A DNA stretch of 52,499 bases. Origin: Candidatus Nitrosopumilus sp. (GTDB lineage Archaea; Thermoproteota; Nitrososphaeria; Nitrososphaerales; Nitrosopumilaceae). The translations under genes and the position numbers were made by a program. The notes beneath the pieces were generated by a model that was not told where the DNA came from, ran no database searches, and saw only the letters and a program-made list of their open reading frames with translations. The stretch is from the NCBI GenBank assembly GCA_028335865.1, contig JAOKTA010000003.1, forward strand, positions 1 through 52,499, in the 5' to 3' direction. Below, piece by piece: positions 9,858 through 18,930 of this stretch. The first letter of the stretch is position 1. The number at the start of each line of letters is the position of its first letter.

Positions 9858-10079
9858 ATGAACCGTGAACAGGCAGTAGTTGTTGCAAAATTAGTTGCGT
9901 ATTTACTAATTATTGCTGGAATCATAATGTTATTTGCAGCGATTATGTATTTGATAACAGGTCCAGTAAATTTAGTTGTTATAGTTTGGGTCATAGTTGG
10001 AGCATTAATGCTAGGTATTGGGGCAACAGGATTAAGATATATCAAAAAATTAAAACTAGATATTAAATATGAAAATTAA
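9858..10079 (+). CDS. Small two-TM membrane protein
   Basis: 73-aa hydrophobic ORF. Confidence 0.65.
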   Translation: MNREQAVVVAKLVAYLLIIAGIIMLFAAIMYLITGPVNLVVIVWVIVGALMLGIGATGLRYIKKLKLDIKYEN

Positions 10080-10115
10080 TCTGATTTTAAAAAAGAACTT
10101 TTAGTTTACGTAATT

Positions 10116-10313
10116 CTAGGCCGAAGTCTCTTTTTTACCTGAGTCTGGATTAATAATAGAAAATTTATCACGTACATAACCACTAGAACTTGATGGTGCC
10201 TCATTCAACTAAAACCCGCATCTATCAATGGAACAGGAATACCCCAAGGCCATTACAGCCGTTAAGGCAAGGATAAATCCAACAATTAGAACATTTGATT
10301 TCTTAATTCCCAT
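10116..10313 (-). pseudogene. Small secreted/lipoprotein-like ORF with internal in-frame TAG
   Basis: MGIKKSNVLIVGFILALTAVMALGYSCSIDRCGF*LNEAPSSSSGYVRDKFSIINPDSGKKETSA*; TAG at 10209-10211. Confidence 0.45.
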
Positions 10314-10329
10314 AATTAAGAAACAGAAT

Positions 10330-10795
10330 AGATTGATCTTATTAAGATCCCCCTCAGTAGGCATCCCATACACTTCTTGATCATCAAATTAATCACTCCA
10401 CGTTTGATGAATACAACATGGGTGTTGTTACACTTGAGAGGATTCCGTCGTTGGCATTCTCTCATTTTATTTTTCTAATTCCAACAATCACCACATCTGG
10501 AATTCCCAGACACATTCCAATTCTAGGGTCAAGTCTCTTTTTTTGTAACACTAGGTTTTGTTAATAGATTGATCTTATTAGGATCCCCGATGGTAATTTA
10601 CTCATACACTTCTTGATCATCAATTACCACAGTTGATGAACAAACAACGGTCAATTGCTACTAACACGAGTTATCTATTTCGTGTTAAACGGACTTTTGT
10701 TAGGACCGTAAAGTGTTGCTACATGGGCTTGATCAAGTACATGGATAGTGGGAGAGTTTCTAGAAGAATTCTCTCATTTTATTTTTTTATTACAA
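10330..10795. repeat. Two related intergenic elements: TAGATTGATCTTATTARGATCCCC...CATACACTTCTTGATCATCAA...GAGAG-hairpin-CTCTCATTTTATTTTT
   Basis: Shared blocks at about 10330-10475 and 10566-10790. Confidence 0.45.
10460..10525 (-). pseudogene. C-terminal fragment of a CFI-box-CTERM type surface protein
   Basis: Minus frame ...IGMCLGIPDVVIVGIRKIK* matches LGMYLGVPAIVIVGIR... ends of the proteins at 18016 and 32749. Confidence 0.6.
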
Positions 10796-10919
10796 CGTAT
10801 GACTCAAATGATTCATTTCGGTCAAATTTGGGCTCTTAAGATCACCTGTTTTGGTTGTTTTTTTGAAATAAAATTGGATGATGTGAGTCAGCGTATGTAG
10901 TAAATGAATCTGCACTTTT

Positions 10920-11174
10920 CTAATCTACGGCTTCTTGTGATCTTGCTTCTTCAAGATATGCTCTACGCTCTTCATTTATCTTGTCTTGGTCGATAACAAT
11001 ATCATCATCAACTATTACAATTCCGCCATCGCTAGGCTCCTCATTAATTTTTTTAGCCTTTGATTTTGACTTGGTTGCTTTGGTTGTTTTTTTAGTTTTA
11101 GCCGTGACTTTTTTTGTAACTTTTTTTTCTGCCATGAATATCGAAAATCTTGGGATGGTGTGACTTTTAAACAT
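10920..11174 (-). CDS. Hypothetical Lys-rich/acidic-tail protein (likely starts at internal MAEKKVTKK)
   Basis: 84-aa ORF. Confidence 0.6.
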   Translation of the reverse strand: MFKSHTIPRFSIFMAEKKVTKKVTAKTKKTTKATKSKSKAKKINEEPSDGGIVIVDDDIVIDQDKINEERRAYLEEARSQEAVD

Positions 11175-11200
11175 TATGTCCTTTTACGGACTTTTTACAC

Positions 11201-11422
11201 TTAATCTGTGTCTACTTCTATGGATTCATTGGTGATCTCTGTAATTTCTTGAAGAACTATCTTTTTAATTTCATCTATAGAGTCAACTTGTCCTGAAATC
11301 ATGTAATTTAGCTGATCTAATATTGCATATTGAACACGGGCTCTTAAGACCTCAAGAACATCTGTTTCAACTGTGGGATGAAATTCACTTATCCACTGAT
11401 CTAAATCTTCATTTTTGATCAT
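11201..11422 (-). CDS. Hypothetical protein
   Basis: 73-aa ORF. Confidence 0.6.
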   Translation of the reverse strand: MIKNEDLDQWISEFHPTVETDVLEVLRARVQYAILDQLNYMISGQVDSIDEIKKIVLQEITEITNESIEVDTD

Positions 11423-11590
11423 ATTTTTAGATGTGTTATCTTAAATTTATCTTCTGTGCATTTTTTATTTTTCTGTTATTTTTAATGTTGTAATATTGTT
11501 GAAAATAGAGTACACCCAAGTCAACAATTAACTCTTGAATGAATTTATCTTCAATTAATAATTAGACATGCTATTGGGAGGTGAAAGCAA

Positions 11591-11923
11591 ATAGCAAAAT
11601 TAACAGATTATCTGGTAGTAAAAGATTCAGTATCGTTGGCAAAAATTGATGGTCATCCGTTTACCATAACTCACATTGAAGATTCTAATTATACTCAGGG
11701 TGAGGATGTTACACGAGGGGTAAAACTTACGATGAAAGAATTTTTTTCCGTGGATGGCAATCAAATGAATAAATTTCATACTACTCGAGTTGCCATTGTA
11801 AAGAAATTTTCTAATCAAAAACTTAGAGATGACATTAATTCCAGTAAAGAGACACTTTGCGTAAAATGTATCTCTGAGAAATCAAGTTCTGGAAAAAGTT
11901 TCTTTAATTTGGTTGACGCATAG
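11591..11923 (+). CDS. Hypothetical protein, probable non-canonical ATA start (ORF track starts at internal TTG 11636)
   Basis: GGAGGTGA Shine-Dalgarno 6 nt before ATA; reads (M)AKLTDYLVVKDSVSLAKIDGHPFTITHIEDSNY... Confidence 0.6.
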   Translation: MAKLTDYLVVKDSVSLAKIDGHPFTITHIEDSNYTQGEDVTRGVKLTMKEFFSVDGNQMNKFHTTRVAIVKKFSNQKLRDDINSSKETLCVKCISEKSSSGKSFFNLVDA

Positions 11924-12050
11924 ACTTTTTTGAGAGTAATTTCTAATCCCTCATTTTTATTCATATAATTCCGTAAACGTTATTTTTTTCCTTAATTCCT
12001 AAGTAATTTAGCAATTAGATGAATTTTTTTAATAGGCCGGAATACTTAGT

Positions 12051-12245
12051 TTGTTGAATTTTGATTGCGTATTTCCTTCATGTGATTTTAAGTGTAATAA
12101 TGTTGAGGAAATAGAATTTCTAAACCATTTGAAGGAAGAACATTCTGATGAACTACTGAAAATTTCAAAAAAAGAAAACATGTCAATTAAAGCAGTAGAA
12201 ATGATAACAACATCTAACTCAAGTGTTTTCATTAATTCTAATTAA
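12051..12245 (+). CDS. C2H2-type small zinc-finger protein
   Basis: CVFPSCDFKCNNVEEIEFLNHLKEEH. Confidence 0.6.
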   Translation: MLNFDCVFPSCDFKCNNVEEIEFLNHLKEEHSDELLKISKKENMSIKAVEMITTSNSSVFINSN

Positions 12246-12351
12246 CATAAAAAACAGGAATAGATTTTTTGAATCATGTGGATGAATGTCCAATATTTAT
12301 CAAATTAATGATTTTTGAGACTATTGGATCTAAAGTAAATTAAATCAAGAG

Positions 12352-12425
12352 TGCCAGGGGCATGATTTGAACAAGCGACAGCCCGGTCTTCAGCCGAGTG
12401 CTCTTCCAGGCTGAGCTACCCTGGC
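12352..12425 (-). tRNA. trnF: tRNA-Phe (anticodon GAA)
   Basis: GCCAGGG/CCCTGGC acceptor, GCTCAGCCTGGAAGAGC D-arm, CTCGG-CTGAAGA-CCGGG anticodon arm, TTCAAAT T-loop; no intron, no encoded CCA. Confidence 0.93.
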
Positions 12426-12467
12426 ACTAAAAAAAATACTCAAGATGAGACATTAAAGTTTGTCTTT

Positions 12468-13004
12468 TTATGGTTTCCAGAGGATGTCTTCTATCCCTTT
12501 TCGCTTATTGATTAAACGACCCAATACAAACATCAAATCTGATAATCTGTTGAGATATTTGATGCAGTTGGAATTTATTTCATCCTTATCGCTTAATTTT
12601 ACTACTAGTGTTTCTGCCCGTCTTACAATTGTTCTAACTTGATGTGTCTGTGCAGCTGCTAAGTTTCCTCCAGGTAGAATGAAATTTGTTAGCGGGGATA
12701 ATTCTAATTCAAACAGATCAATTGATTTTTCTAATTTTTCAATCATCTCCAAGGATACCCTATTTTTAAGATCATTTAGATTCTGGTTGGATAAATCGGA
12801 ACCCAGTAAAAATAAATCATTTTGAATTTGACTCAAAAGTTGACTGACATCATCATCCAATACATTTGTTAAAACAATACCTATGGCTGCATTTGCTTCA
12901 TCTACTGTCCCATATGCCATAATTCTTGGATGTGATTTTGCAATTCTAAAATTACCCTGTAAACCTGTATTCCCGTCATCTCCTGTTTTTGTGTAAATTT
13001 TCAT
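12468..13004 (-). CDS. ATP:cob(I)alamin adenosyltransferase (PduO type)
   Basis: MKIYTKTGDDGNTGL, YGTVDEANAAIG, RRAETLVV. Confidence 0.92.
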   Translation of the reverse strand: MKIYTKTGDDGNTGLQGNFRIAKSHPRIMAYGTVDEANAAIGIVLTNVLDDDVSQLLSQIQNDLFLLGSDLSNQNLNDLKNRVSLEMIEKLEKSIDLFELELSPLTNFILPGGNLAAAQTHQVRTIVRRAETLVVKLSDKDEINSNCIKYLNRLSDLMFVLGRLINKRKGIEDILWKP

Positions 13005-13091
13005 ATCTTGTTTAATTTGACTTAATTATTATGTGATTCGAAAAAGTAAATATGAAAATTCATTAGGACAAAATATTATCCATAATGTATC

Positions 13092-13622
13092 ATGATTTTA
13101 GATTTTTTTAAAACTGCAGTAAATTTAAAAAATATTTCCAGACAGGGATGGATAGACAAATTATCTCTAAAACACCCTGAATCTGTGGCTGATCATAGTT
13201 ATTCTATGGCAATAATGGGCATGATAATATCTGATTTAGAAAATTACAATTCTGAGAAAATATTAAAAATGATATTATTGCATGATTTGGCTGAATCAAA
13301 AATTGGAGATTATACTCCCAACCAAATAAGCAAAGAAAATAAAATAAAAATTGAAAATAACGCATATGATGAAATGATCAGCACTTTACCTGAATCCATA
13401 AAATCACAATATGCTCAAATTTGGAAAGAATACCAAAAACAAGAATCTCCTGAATCAAAAATTGTACGTCAAATTGATAAATTAGAAATGACATTACAAG
13501 CAAAAATGTATCAAAAAGAGGGGTCATCTAAAGAAGCAGTAGACTCTTTTTTTAAATCCGCAGAAGATGGGATTACCCATCCAAAACTAAAAGAGATTCT
13601 GAATCAAATATTGCAAGATTAA
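13092..13622 (+). CDS. HD-domain 5'-nucleotidase-like (YfbR type) hydrolase
   Basis: RQGWIDKL..ESVADHSYSMA, LHDLAESKIGDYTP. Confidence 0.88.
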   Translation: MILDFFKTAVNLKNISRQGWIDKLSLKHPESVADHSYSMAIMGMIISDLENYNSEKILKMILLHDLAESKIGDYTPNQISKENKIKIENNAYDEMISTLPESIKSQYAQIWKEYQKQESPESKIVRQIDKLEMTLQAKMYQKEGSSKEAVDSFFKSAEDGITHPKLKEILNQILQD

Positions 13623-13630
13623 ATTATCAA

Positions 13631-14059
13631 TTAGAATCCAAGTTTAATTTGATTTGCAAGAACTATGGTGATGGTTCCGTATGTGACTAATGCAAGCACC
13701 GAAATAAAACACCCCCAATTCACAGCTTTTTCATATTTTAATCCGCTTCTATAATCAAGCAAAATACCTCGAAGGCCATTAAAACCATGAACTGATACTA
13801 AAATTAAAATCATTTCTAAAAGTAATGCATAAGTAAAATTTTGATAGTTAGAAATTACAGACTCATACGACAACGATGCTGCAAAATTTCCCGTTGCAAA
13901 TCTGACTGAAATGTGTAACGCAACTAATCCTATGGCACCTAAAGCTGTGCCGTAATGGATTTTTCGAATATGACTTTCCCTTATTCTTAAAATTTGAAAA
14001 ACACCCCTAGTGCGGCGTATAATGCCAATGCTGAGACTCCCATAGTAACGTAAATGCAC
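13631..14059 (-). CDS. sdhD: Succinate dehydrogenase membrane anchor subunit; true start probably near RESHIRKIHYG
   Basis: 3-TM protein with HGFNGLRGILLDYRSG; overlaps sdhC-like ORF. Confidence 0.7.
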   Translation of the reverse strand: MHLRYYGSLSIGIIRRTRGVFQILRIRESHIRKIHYGTALGAIGLVALHISVRFATGNFAASLSYESVISNYQNFTYALLLEMILILVSVHGFNGLRGILLDYRSGLKYEKAVNWGCFISVLALVTYGTITIVLANQIKLGF

Positions 14060-14376
14060 AGTCTGTTCTTTTTGCCCATTGATTGAACTTGATACGGATA
14101 ATCCGGTCTAGTCGGAGTTCCAATTCCTATTCCGCCTTGATTTAACATCAATCTAATGCCGTTAAGACAATGAAATGCACCTAAAGCAATCATTACAGAT
14201 AAGACAACAAAACCTAATGGGGAATATGTTAAAAATAATAATTGTCCCCAAGACATTCTATCCAGAACAGACATTGCATGAATTACATGTACGACGAAAA
14301 ATATTAGTAAATAAATTCCAGAAATTCTCATAAGCAACCATGAGACCCTACTTACCCCATACCCAGAAGGGTTCAA
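13987..14376 (-). CDS. sdhC: Succinate dehydrogenase cytochrome b subunit
   Basis: SWLLMRISGIYLLIFFVVHVIHA, FHCLNGIRLML. Confidence 0.75.
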   Translation of the reverse strand: MNPSGYGVSRVSWLLMRISGIYLLIFFVVHVIHAMSVLDRMSWGQLLFLTYSPLGFVVLSVMIALGAFHCLNGIRLMLNQGGIGIGTPTRPDYPYQVQSMGKKNRLCIYVTMGVSALALYAALGVFFKF

Positions 14377-14416
14377 CCATGTACGAATTCCTTTACTATT
14401 TTCTTTATTCAGAATT

Positions 14417-14518
14417 TCACTGATTGAAGGCAGTATTTATGACCTGACGGGATAATGTCCATGCTGCCAAAAGCACAAATGAAATTACATACAAATCACT
14501 TATGTTTTGATAGAACAT
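14417..14518 (-). CDS. 33-aa single-TM protein MFYQNISDLYVISFVLLAAWTLSRQVINTAFNQ upstream of sdhC
   Basis: Small ORF directly 5' of the sdhCD-like genes. Confidence 0.45.
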   Translation of the reverse strand: MFYQNISDLYVISFVLLAAWTLSRQVINTAFNQ

Positions 14519-14623
14519 TTTTCTTGTTTTTATGGAATAATTTACAAATAAAATACGTCTTCATTAGATTTGATCAAAGAACAGCTAAACCACCATCATA
14601 GAAATAAACCAACAAAAATAATG

Positions 14624-14824
14624 CTATTGTGAGTCTTTTTTCTCGTTTATTTTTCTTGTTTGGTTAATGAAACTTTTCATAAATGCACCTATTGAGAGCA
14701 TAACTATTCCAAAAATCATAACGACAAGTATTGTTGTTTCACTGTAATCTCCGATAAGGGTAATTGAAAGTAATATTCCTGCTATTCCAATTATCATCAA
14801 TAAGTATGATATTTTGGCAAACAT
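14624..14824 (-). CDS. Small two-TM membrane protein
   Basis: 66-aa hydrophobic ORF. Confidence 0.6.
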   Translation of the reverse strand: MFAKISYLLMIIGIAGILLSITLIGDYSETTILVVMIFGIVMLSIGAFMKSFINQTRKINEKKDSQ

Positions 14825-15033
14825 AATTTACAAATAAAATCGGTCTTGATTAACTTTGGTTAAATGTCTAAAACATCTTGATTATGGGCACAAATTAACA
14901 AAAATAATGCTAATCTGGTAGAAATCATCTATCCCGTATCTATTCTAACTAGAGAAGAACACAATACTAAATTATCTAGAACTGATACTAGTTTATGCTA
15001 TACCGTTAAATGATATTCTAAACATTATTTTTT

Positions 15034-15675
15034 ATGGTTAGAACTGGAAAAGTAATCCCTAAGGAAATCATCTTTCCCATAATCCGCATACTGGACGATA
15101 AAGCAACATGGACTAATATTTACAATAATACTATTAATGAAAAGGGCAAAAGATACGCAAGCAATGACATTGGTTTTACTTTGGAGCACTACCTAGAAAA
15201 AGAACTGATTGAAGAGCAAATGAGAAATAAACAAACTAGAGTTTTCTCTATTGGTAAATCTGCAAATAATGACTATGAGGATTTTTTAAAGAACGTTACA
15301 GAATCCAAAAGGGATATTCTAAAACAGCACGTAGACAAATTAGGCCGTAAGCAAGTATTTACAAAAACTAAAGAATTTGTTCAAGAGAACCATGCTGATT
15401 TCACAAGATTTGTTCTAGCACTTGAAGATAGTGCACAATTCTATACTAACTTACTTCACACTAGAGATAATTCTGATTACGATGATGATTCTATGACTTT
15501 ATCAGCTAACAATGCTGTCAATGAAATGTTTAACGCGAAAATAACTTACATGATTAAACTGACTAACAAATCAATTCAGGAATGCTGCGTTAAATTGTAT
15601 GTTGGAAAAGAGCAAGATGAAATAATTTTGATCAAAGGACAAATCGACAACGTAGTTAGTTCTCTTAATCTCTGA
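15034..15675 (+). CDS. Hypothetical protein with wHTH-like N-terminus
   Basis: 213-aa ORF. Confidence 0.65.
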   Translation: MVRTGKVIPKEIIFPIIRILDDKATWTNIYNNTINEKGKRYASNDIGFTLEHYLEKELIEEQMRNKQTRVFSIGKSANNDYEDFLKNVTESKRDILKQHVDKLGRKQVFTKTKEFVQENHADFTRFVLALEDSAQFYTNLLHTRDNSDYDDDSMTLSANNAVNEMFNAKITYMIKLTNKSIQECCVKLYVGKEQDEIILIKGQIDNVVSSLNL

Positions 15676-15793
15676 TACTTTCTAAAAAACATGTATCTCA
15701 GGCATGAATTAAAGAAAAAACCAATCAGTTTGTAGCAGACACATCAAAACTAAAAGAAATATTTACAAAGATAATTCAGGAAAAATAGTTAGA

Positions 15794-16036
15794 ATGTCTG
15801 AATCTGAAAAAATGTCTGAATCTGAAAAAGATCAATTAATTGACGCTCAAAAAGAGGTTATTGGTATCTTGTTTGAGGTCATAAAACGACTTCAAACAAA
15901 CAATGATCTTGATCAGGAGTATTTTGAAATTATGCAAAAAGGTGATAAAAATAATAAAAGAATTCAGGACATCATAAATGAACGCGAAGAAAATTCTAAA
16001 ATCGTTGGCAGATTGTTGGAACAATTAGAAACTTAA
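15794..16036 (+). CDS. Hypothetical protein; duplicated MSESEK N-terminus
   Basis: 80-aa ORF. Confidence 0.55.
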   Translation: MSESEKMSESEKDQLIDAQKEVIGILFEVIKRLQTNNDLDQEYFEIMQKGDKNNKRIQDIINEREENSKIVGRLLEQLET

Positions 16037-16293
16037 GTTCATAAAAACACATGCTAGAAATTTTACAACACATGTATCAATATTATGTTCAATGCACTAA
16101 GTATTTGGAGCTGAATTAATCCCCGCCAACTACTGTAATTGCAATTAAAACAACAGTCAATGCCGCAATGTATCCTCACAGTCTAGATTTATTCGTGCAA
16201 AAAATAATAATTTCCAGTATTTATTCTAATTTTAAAAAATAATTCATATCGTGTAACTCCAGTACAAAACAAGTTTTTTAGTTTAGGGATAGC

Positions 16294-16342
16294 GAGGAGA
16301 AGATAGAAAAACACAGGTGAAATAAATCCTGTTCTTCTCATC
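16294..16342. repeat. Intergenic stem-loop, second copy of the 3386-3430 element
   Basis: GAGGAGAAG...ACAGG-TGAAATAAAT-CCTGT-TCTTCTCATC. Confidence 0.6.
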
Positions 16343-16474
16343 ACTCACTATGAATGTGCAATTAGGATTAGTGTGAATTTACATAATAGGAATTAGGTAC
16401 ATTCGATAAATGAACTAGGACCATTAGATAAATCTCAGATTTAAGATGTGCTGATATTTTGATAAAAATGGACC

Positions 16475-16768
16475 CTAACAACCACAGTCATCATCAGAGA
16501 TAATTCTCAAATGAGCGGTCTGTTGATATTTGTCTTGAACATAATTTGCAAGATTGGTTATGCGTACTCTTGACTCTTTTATTTTCCAACTGCCCTCATT
16601 TTCAAACCAGAATTCAATCTCATCAAGATCATAGCGCTCATTTTTTTTAACTAATTCTCTAAAAATAATTTTTATTTCCTCGACTTCAGATTCTGTGAGT
16701 TTAGATTTATCTTCAACCATTGTTGTAATTTCGTTTAATTTTATTATTACATTATTTGTAAGAGGCAA
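16475..16768 (-). CDS. Hypothetical protein
   Basis: 97-aa ORF ending DDCGC. Confidence 0.6.
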   Translation of the reverse strand: MPLTNNVIIKLNEITTMVEDKSKLTESEVEEIKIIFRELVKKNERYDLDEIEFWFENEGSWKIKESRVRITNLANYVQDKYQQTAHLRIISDDDCGC

Positions 16769-16838
16769 TAATACATTTCAATTGTGATTCTATAATTGTC
16801 TTTTTGAATCAAGATTGTTTTTATAATAAACAAATTCT

Positions 16839-17195
16839 TTGTCAAATATGCAGTATTTTCAGGCATTAAAACTGGGACAAAAAAGAGTTGCAGAGTCCAG
16901 AGAGTATCTTAATACATTAACTGGTGGAAAAGCGATGCCTGCATTGGCACTTGCCGCTACAAAGTCTAATGTGTGGCAAGCAGTTGGAGAAGAAAATCTC
17001 TACGCATTTGTAGATGAGTCTGCAGGTTTCATCTTAACTGACAATAGTGGATATATTCTTGCATTGGTGGATAAATCAGGTTCTTCAAAAACAATAGTTC
17101 AGGGTGTAACACAACTACAAAAAGAAAAGTTAGAAAAAATATTTGAAAAAGATAACGTTCAAAAATTTGAAGGCAAGGTAATACTTCCAGTTTAA
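16839..17195 (+). CDS. Hypothetical protein
   Basis: 118-aa ORF (likely from internal MQYFQALKLGQKRV). Confidence 0.65.
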   Translation: MSNMQYFQALKLGQKRVAESREYLNTLTGGKAMPALALAATKSNVWQAVGEENLYAFVDESAGFILTDNSGYILALVDKSGSSKTIVQGVTQLQKEKLEKIFEKDNVQKFEGKVILPV

Positions 17196-17247
17196 ATTCA
17201 AAATTAACATTATCCCTTATAGCCAGTGTTTACATAATTTTAGACAT

Positions 17248-17877
17248 ATGCAAAAACCAGATATTGAAAAAAATATATTTTTATATTTAACAAAAAAGGA
17301 ATCTGCGACAATTAATCAAATAGCATTAAAAATTAAATGTGAAAAAAAAGATTTAACAAATGTAATTCAAAATAATACAAAGAACAAATCTAATCCCCTA
17401 GGTTTTATTCTAGAAGATAGTAAAACCACCCCGTATCGCTATTCTATTGAACCAACAAACTATGACACAATACACACGCAAATCAATAATTATCTTAAAG
17501 GAATTGATGGTATCCTAAAATTGTATTTCAAGAGCATGTCTAAAAAAAATAGTGTTTTTCAAAGCGATAATGATCAAAATTCTTTATCAACCACGGTAAA
17601 TCTAAATACAAACGGAACAATTATGCTTAAAAAAATTGGTTTGATTTTAGATAGAATCCAACAGCTATCTTTTTTGATCAACTATTACAAATTAACAAAC
17701 AAGATACCTTCACATATGATGATGTATGTTGATGATGATCATTCAAAATGTCTACAAGCTTATTTGGAAATTATTAACAAATTAAAGAATATGGCCGATA
17801 AGAAAGAATCGCAACAAAATGCCATTGAATTATGCCTATTCAAGCATCAATTTGTCGTGAATCACATGGATCTTTGA
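17248..17877 (+). CDS. Hypothetical protein with wHTH-like N-terminus
   Basis: 209-aa ORF. Confidence 0.6.
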   Translation: MQKPDIEKNIFLYLTKKESATINQIALKIKCEKKDLTNVIQNNTKNKSNPLGFILEDSKTTPYRYSIEPTNYDTIHTQINNYLKGIDGILKLYFKSMSKKNSVFQSDNDQNSLSTTVNLNTNGTIMLKKIGLILDRIQQLSFLINYYKLTNKIPSHMMMYVDDDHSKCLQAYLEIINKLKNMADKKESQQNAIELCLFKHQFVVNHMDL

Positions 17878-18015
17878 GTTTGTTGTCAGTATTGATCCAG
17901 ATATTGAATCAATACCTTTAGGCGCTTTTTCATGCCATCCTATATCCTCAGACCTTTTAATGATGAAAATTTCAAAGATTTAGATTGATTAATTACTAAA
18001 CACCTCATACACTTC

Positions 18016-18819
18016 ATGTTGATATTGAAATCTTCATTCATTATTGCAATAGTAGCTGTTGCCATGATTGGTGTCATGGTTCCAATGATATTTGCAGTAA
18101 CTCAATTAACAATTAACAGTTTAGAAATTTATGAAGACGCAGATTATACTAGATACCGCGTAACTGGAGACGCACCTGAATCTGCTGATATTACATTTAA
18201 AACTACAAAACCTGATGGTTCACCTGGAAATTATCCGGGGGGTGTAGACACAAGTAAGCCGGCATACATTGTGGACAATAAAATTGATTCTACTAATAAT
18301 TTAGTTTATGGAACTTGGACTCTGGAAGTTTGTGCACCTGAATACGATGTGTGTGTACAAGAATTATTTACAATTGATGAACCTGTTACCTTGCCTGATG
18401 ATGTAGCAACTCAAACTGAAGTAATTTCAAATGAAAAATCCACTGAAGAAGGCGGTGGCTGTCTAATTGCAACGGCCACATATGGTTCCGAAATGTCAAT
18501 TGAAGTTCAACAGTTACGAGAGTTACGTGATAATCAATTGTTACAAACGGAATTAGGGACACAATTCATGGGAATGTTTAACGATGTTTACTATTCATTC
18601 TCACCAGCAATTGCAGACATGGAGCGAGAGCATCCAATGTTTAAGGAAATTGTAAAAGTTGGACTAACTCCAATGCTATCATCATTATCCCTAATGGATA
18701 ACGCAAACTCTGAGTCAGAAGTTCTAGGACTTGGACTATCAGTAATCGCACTAAATCTTGGAATGTACCTAGGGGTTCCAGCCATTGTAATTGTTGGAAT
18801 CAGAAGAACAATTTTTTAA
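18016..18819 (+). CDS. Secreted CFI-box-CTERM domain surface protein
   Basis: Signal peptide, GGGCLIATATYGSEM CFI-box, C-terminal TM. Confidence 0.85.
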   Translation: MLILKSSFIIAIVAVAMIGVMVPMIFAVTQLTINSLEIYEDADYTRYRVTGDAPESADITFKTTKPDGSPGNYPGGVDTSKPAYIVDNKIDSTNNLVYGTWTLEVCAPEYDVCVQELFTIDEPVTLPDDVATQTEVISNEKSTEEGGGCLIATATYGSEMSIEVQQLRELRDNQLLQTELGTQFMGMFNDVYYSFSPAIADMEREHPMFKEIVKVGLTPMLSSLSLMDNANSESEVLGLGLSVIALNLGMYLGVPAIVIVGIRRTIF

Positions 18820-18930
18820 AATCAGAATAACTTGTGGAAAATCACTGTAAATTATGGTAAAAACCTAAAGTGTGACTGAATTTATTTAAAAAAATTGATA
18901 CAAAACCTTTAGTTATGATAATGTCTAAGT

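Noticed and set aside
10633-10839. Plus ORF 68 aa in the repeated intergenic elements
   Set aside because: Spans the terminator-like hairpin; composition not protein-like
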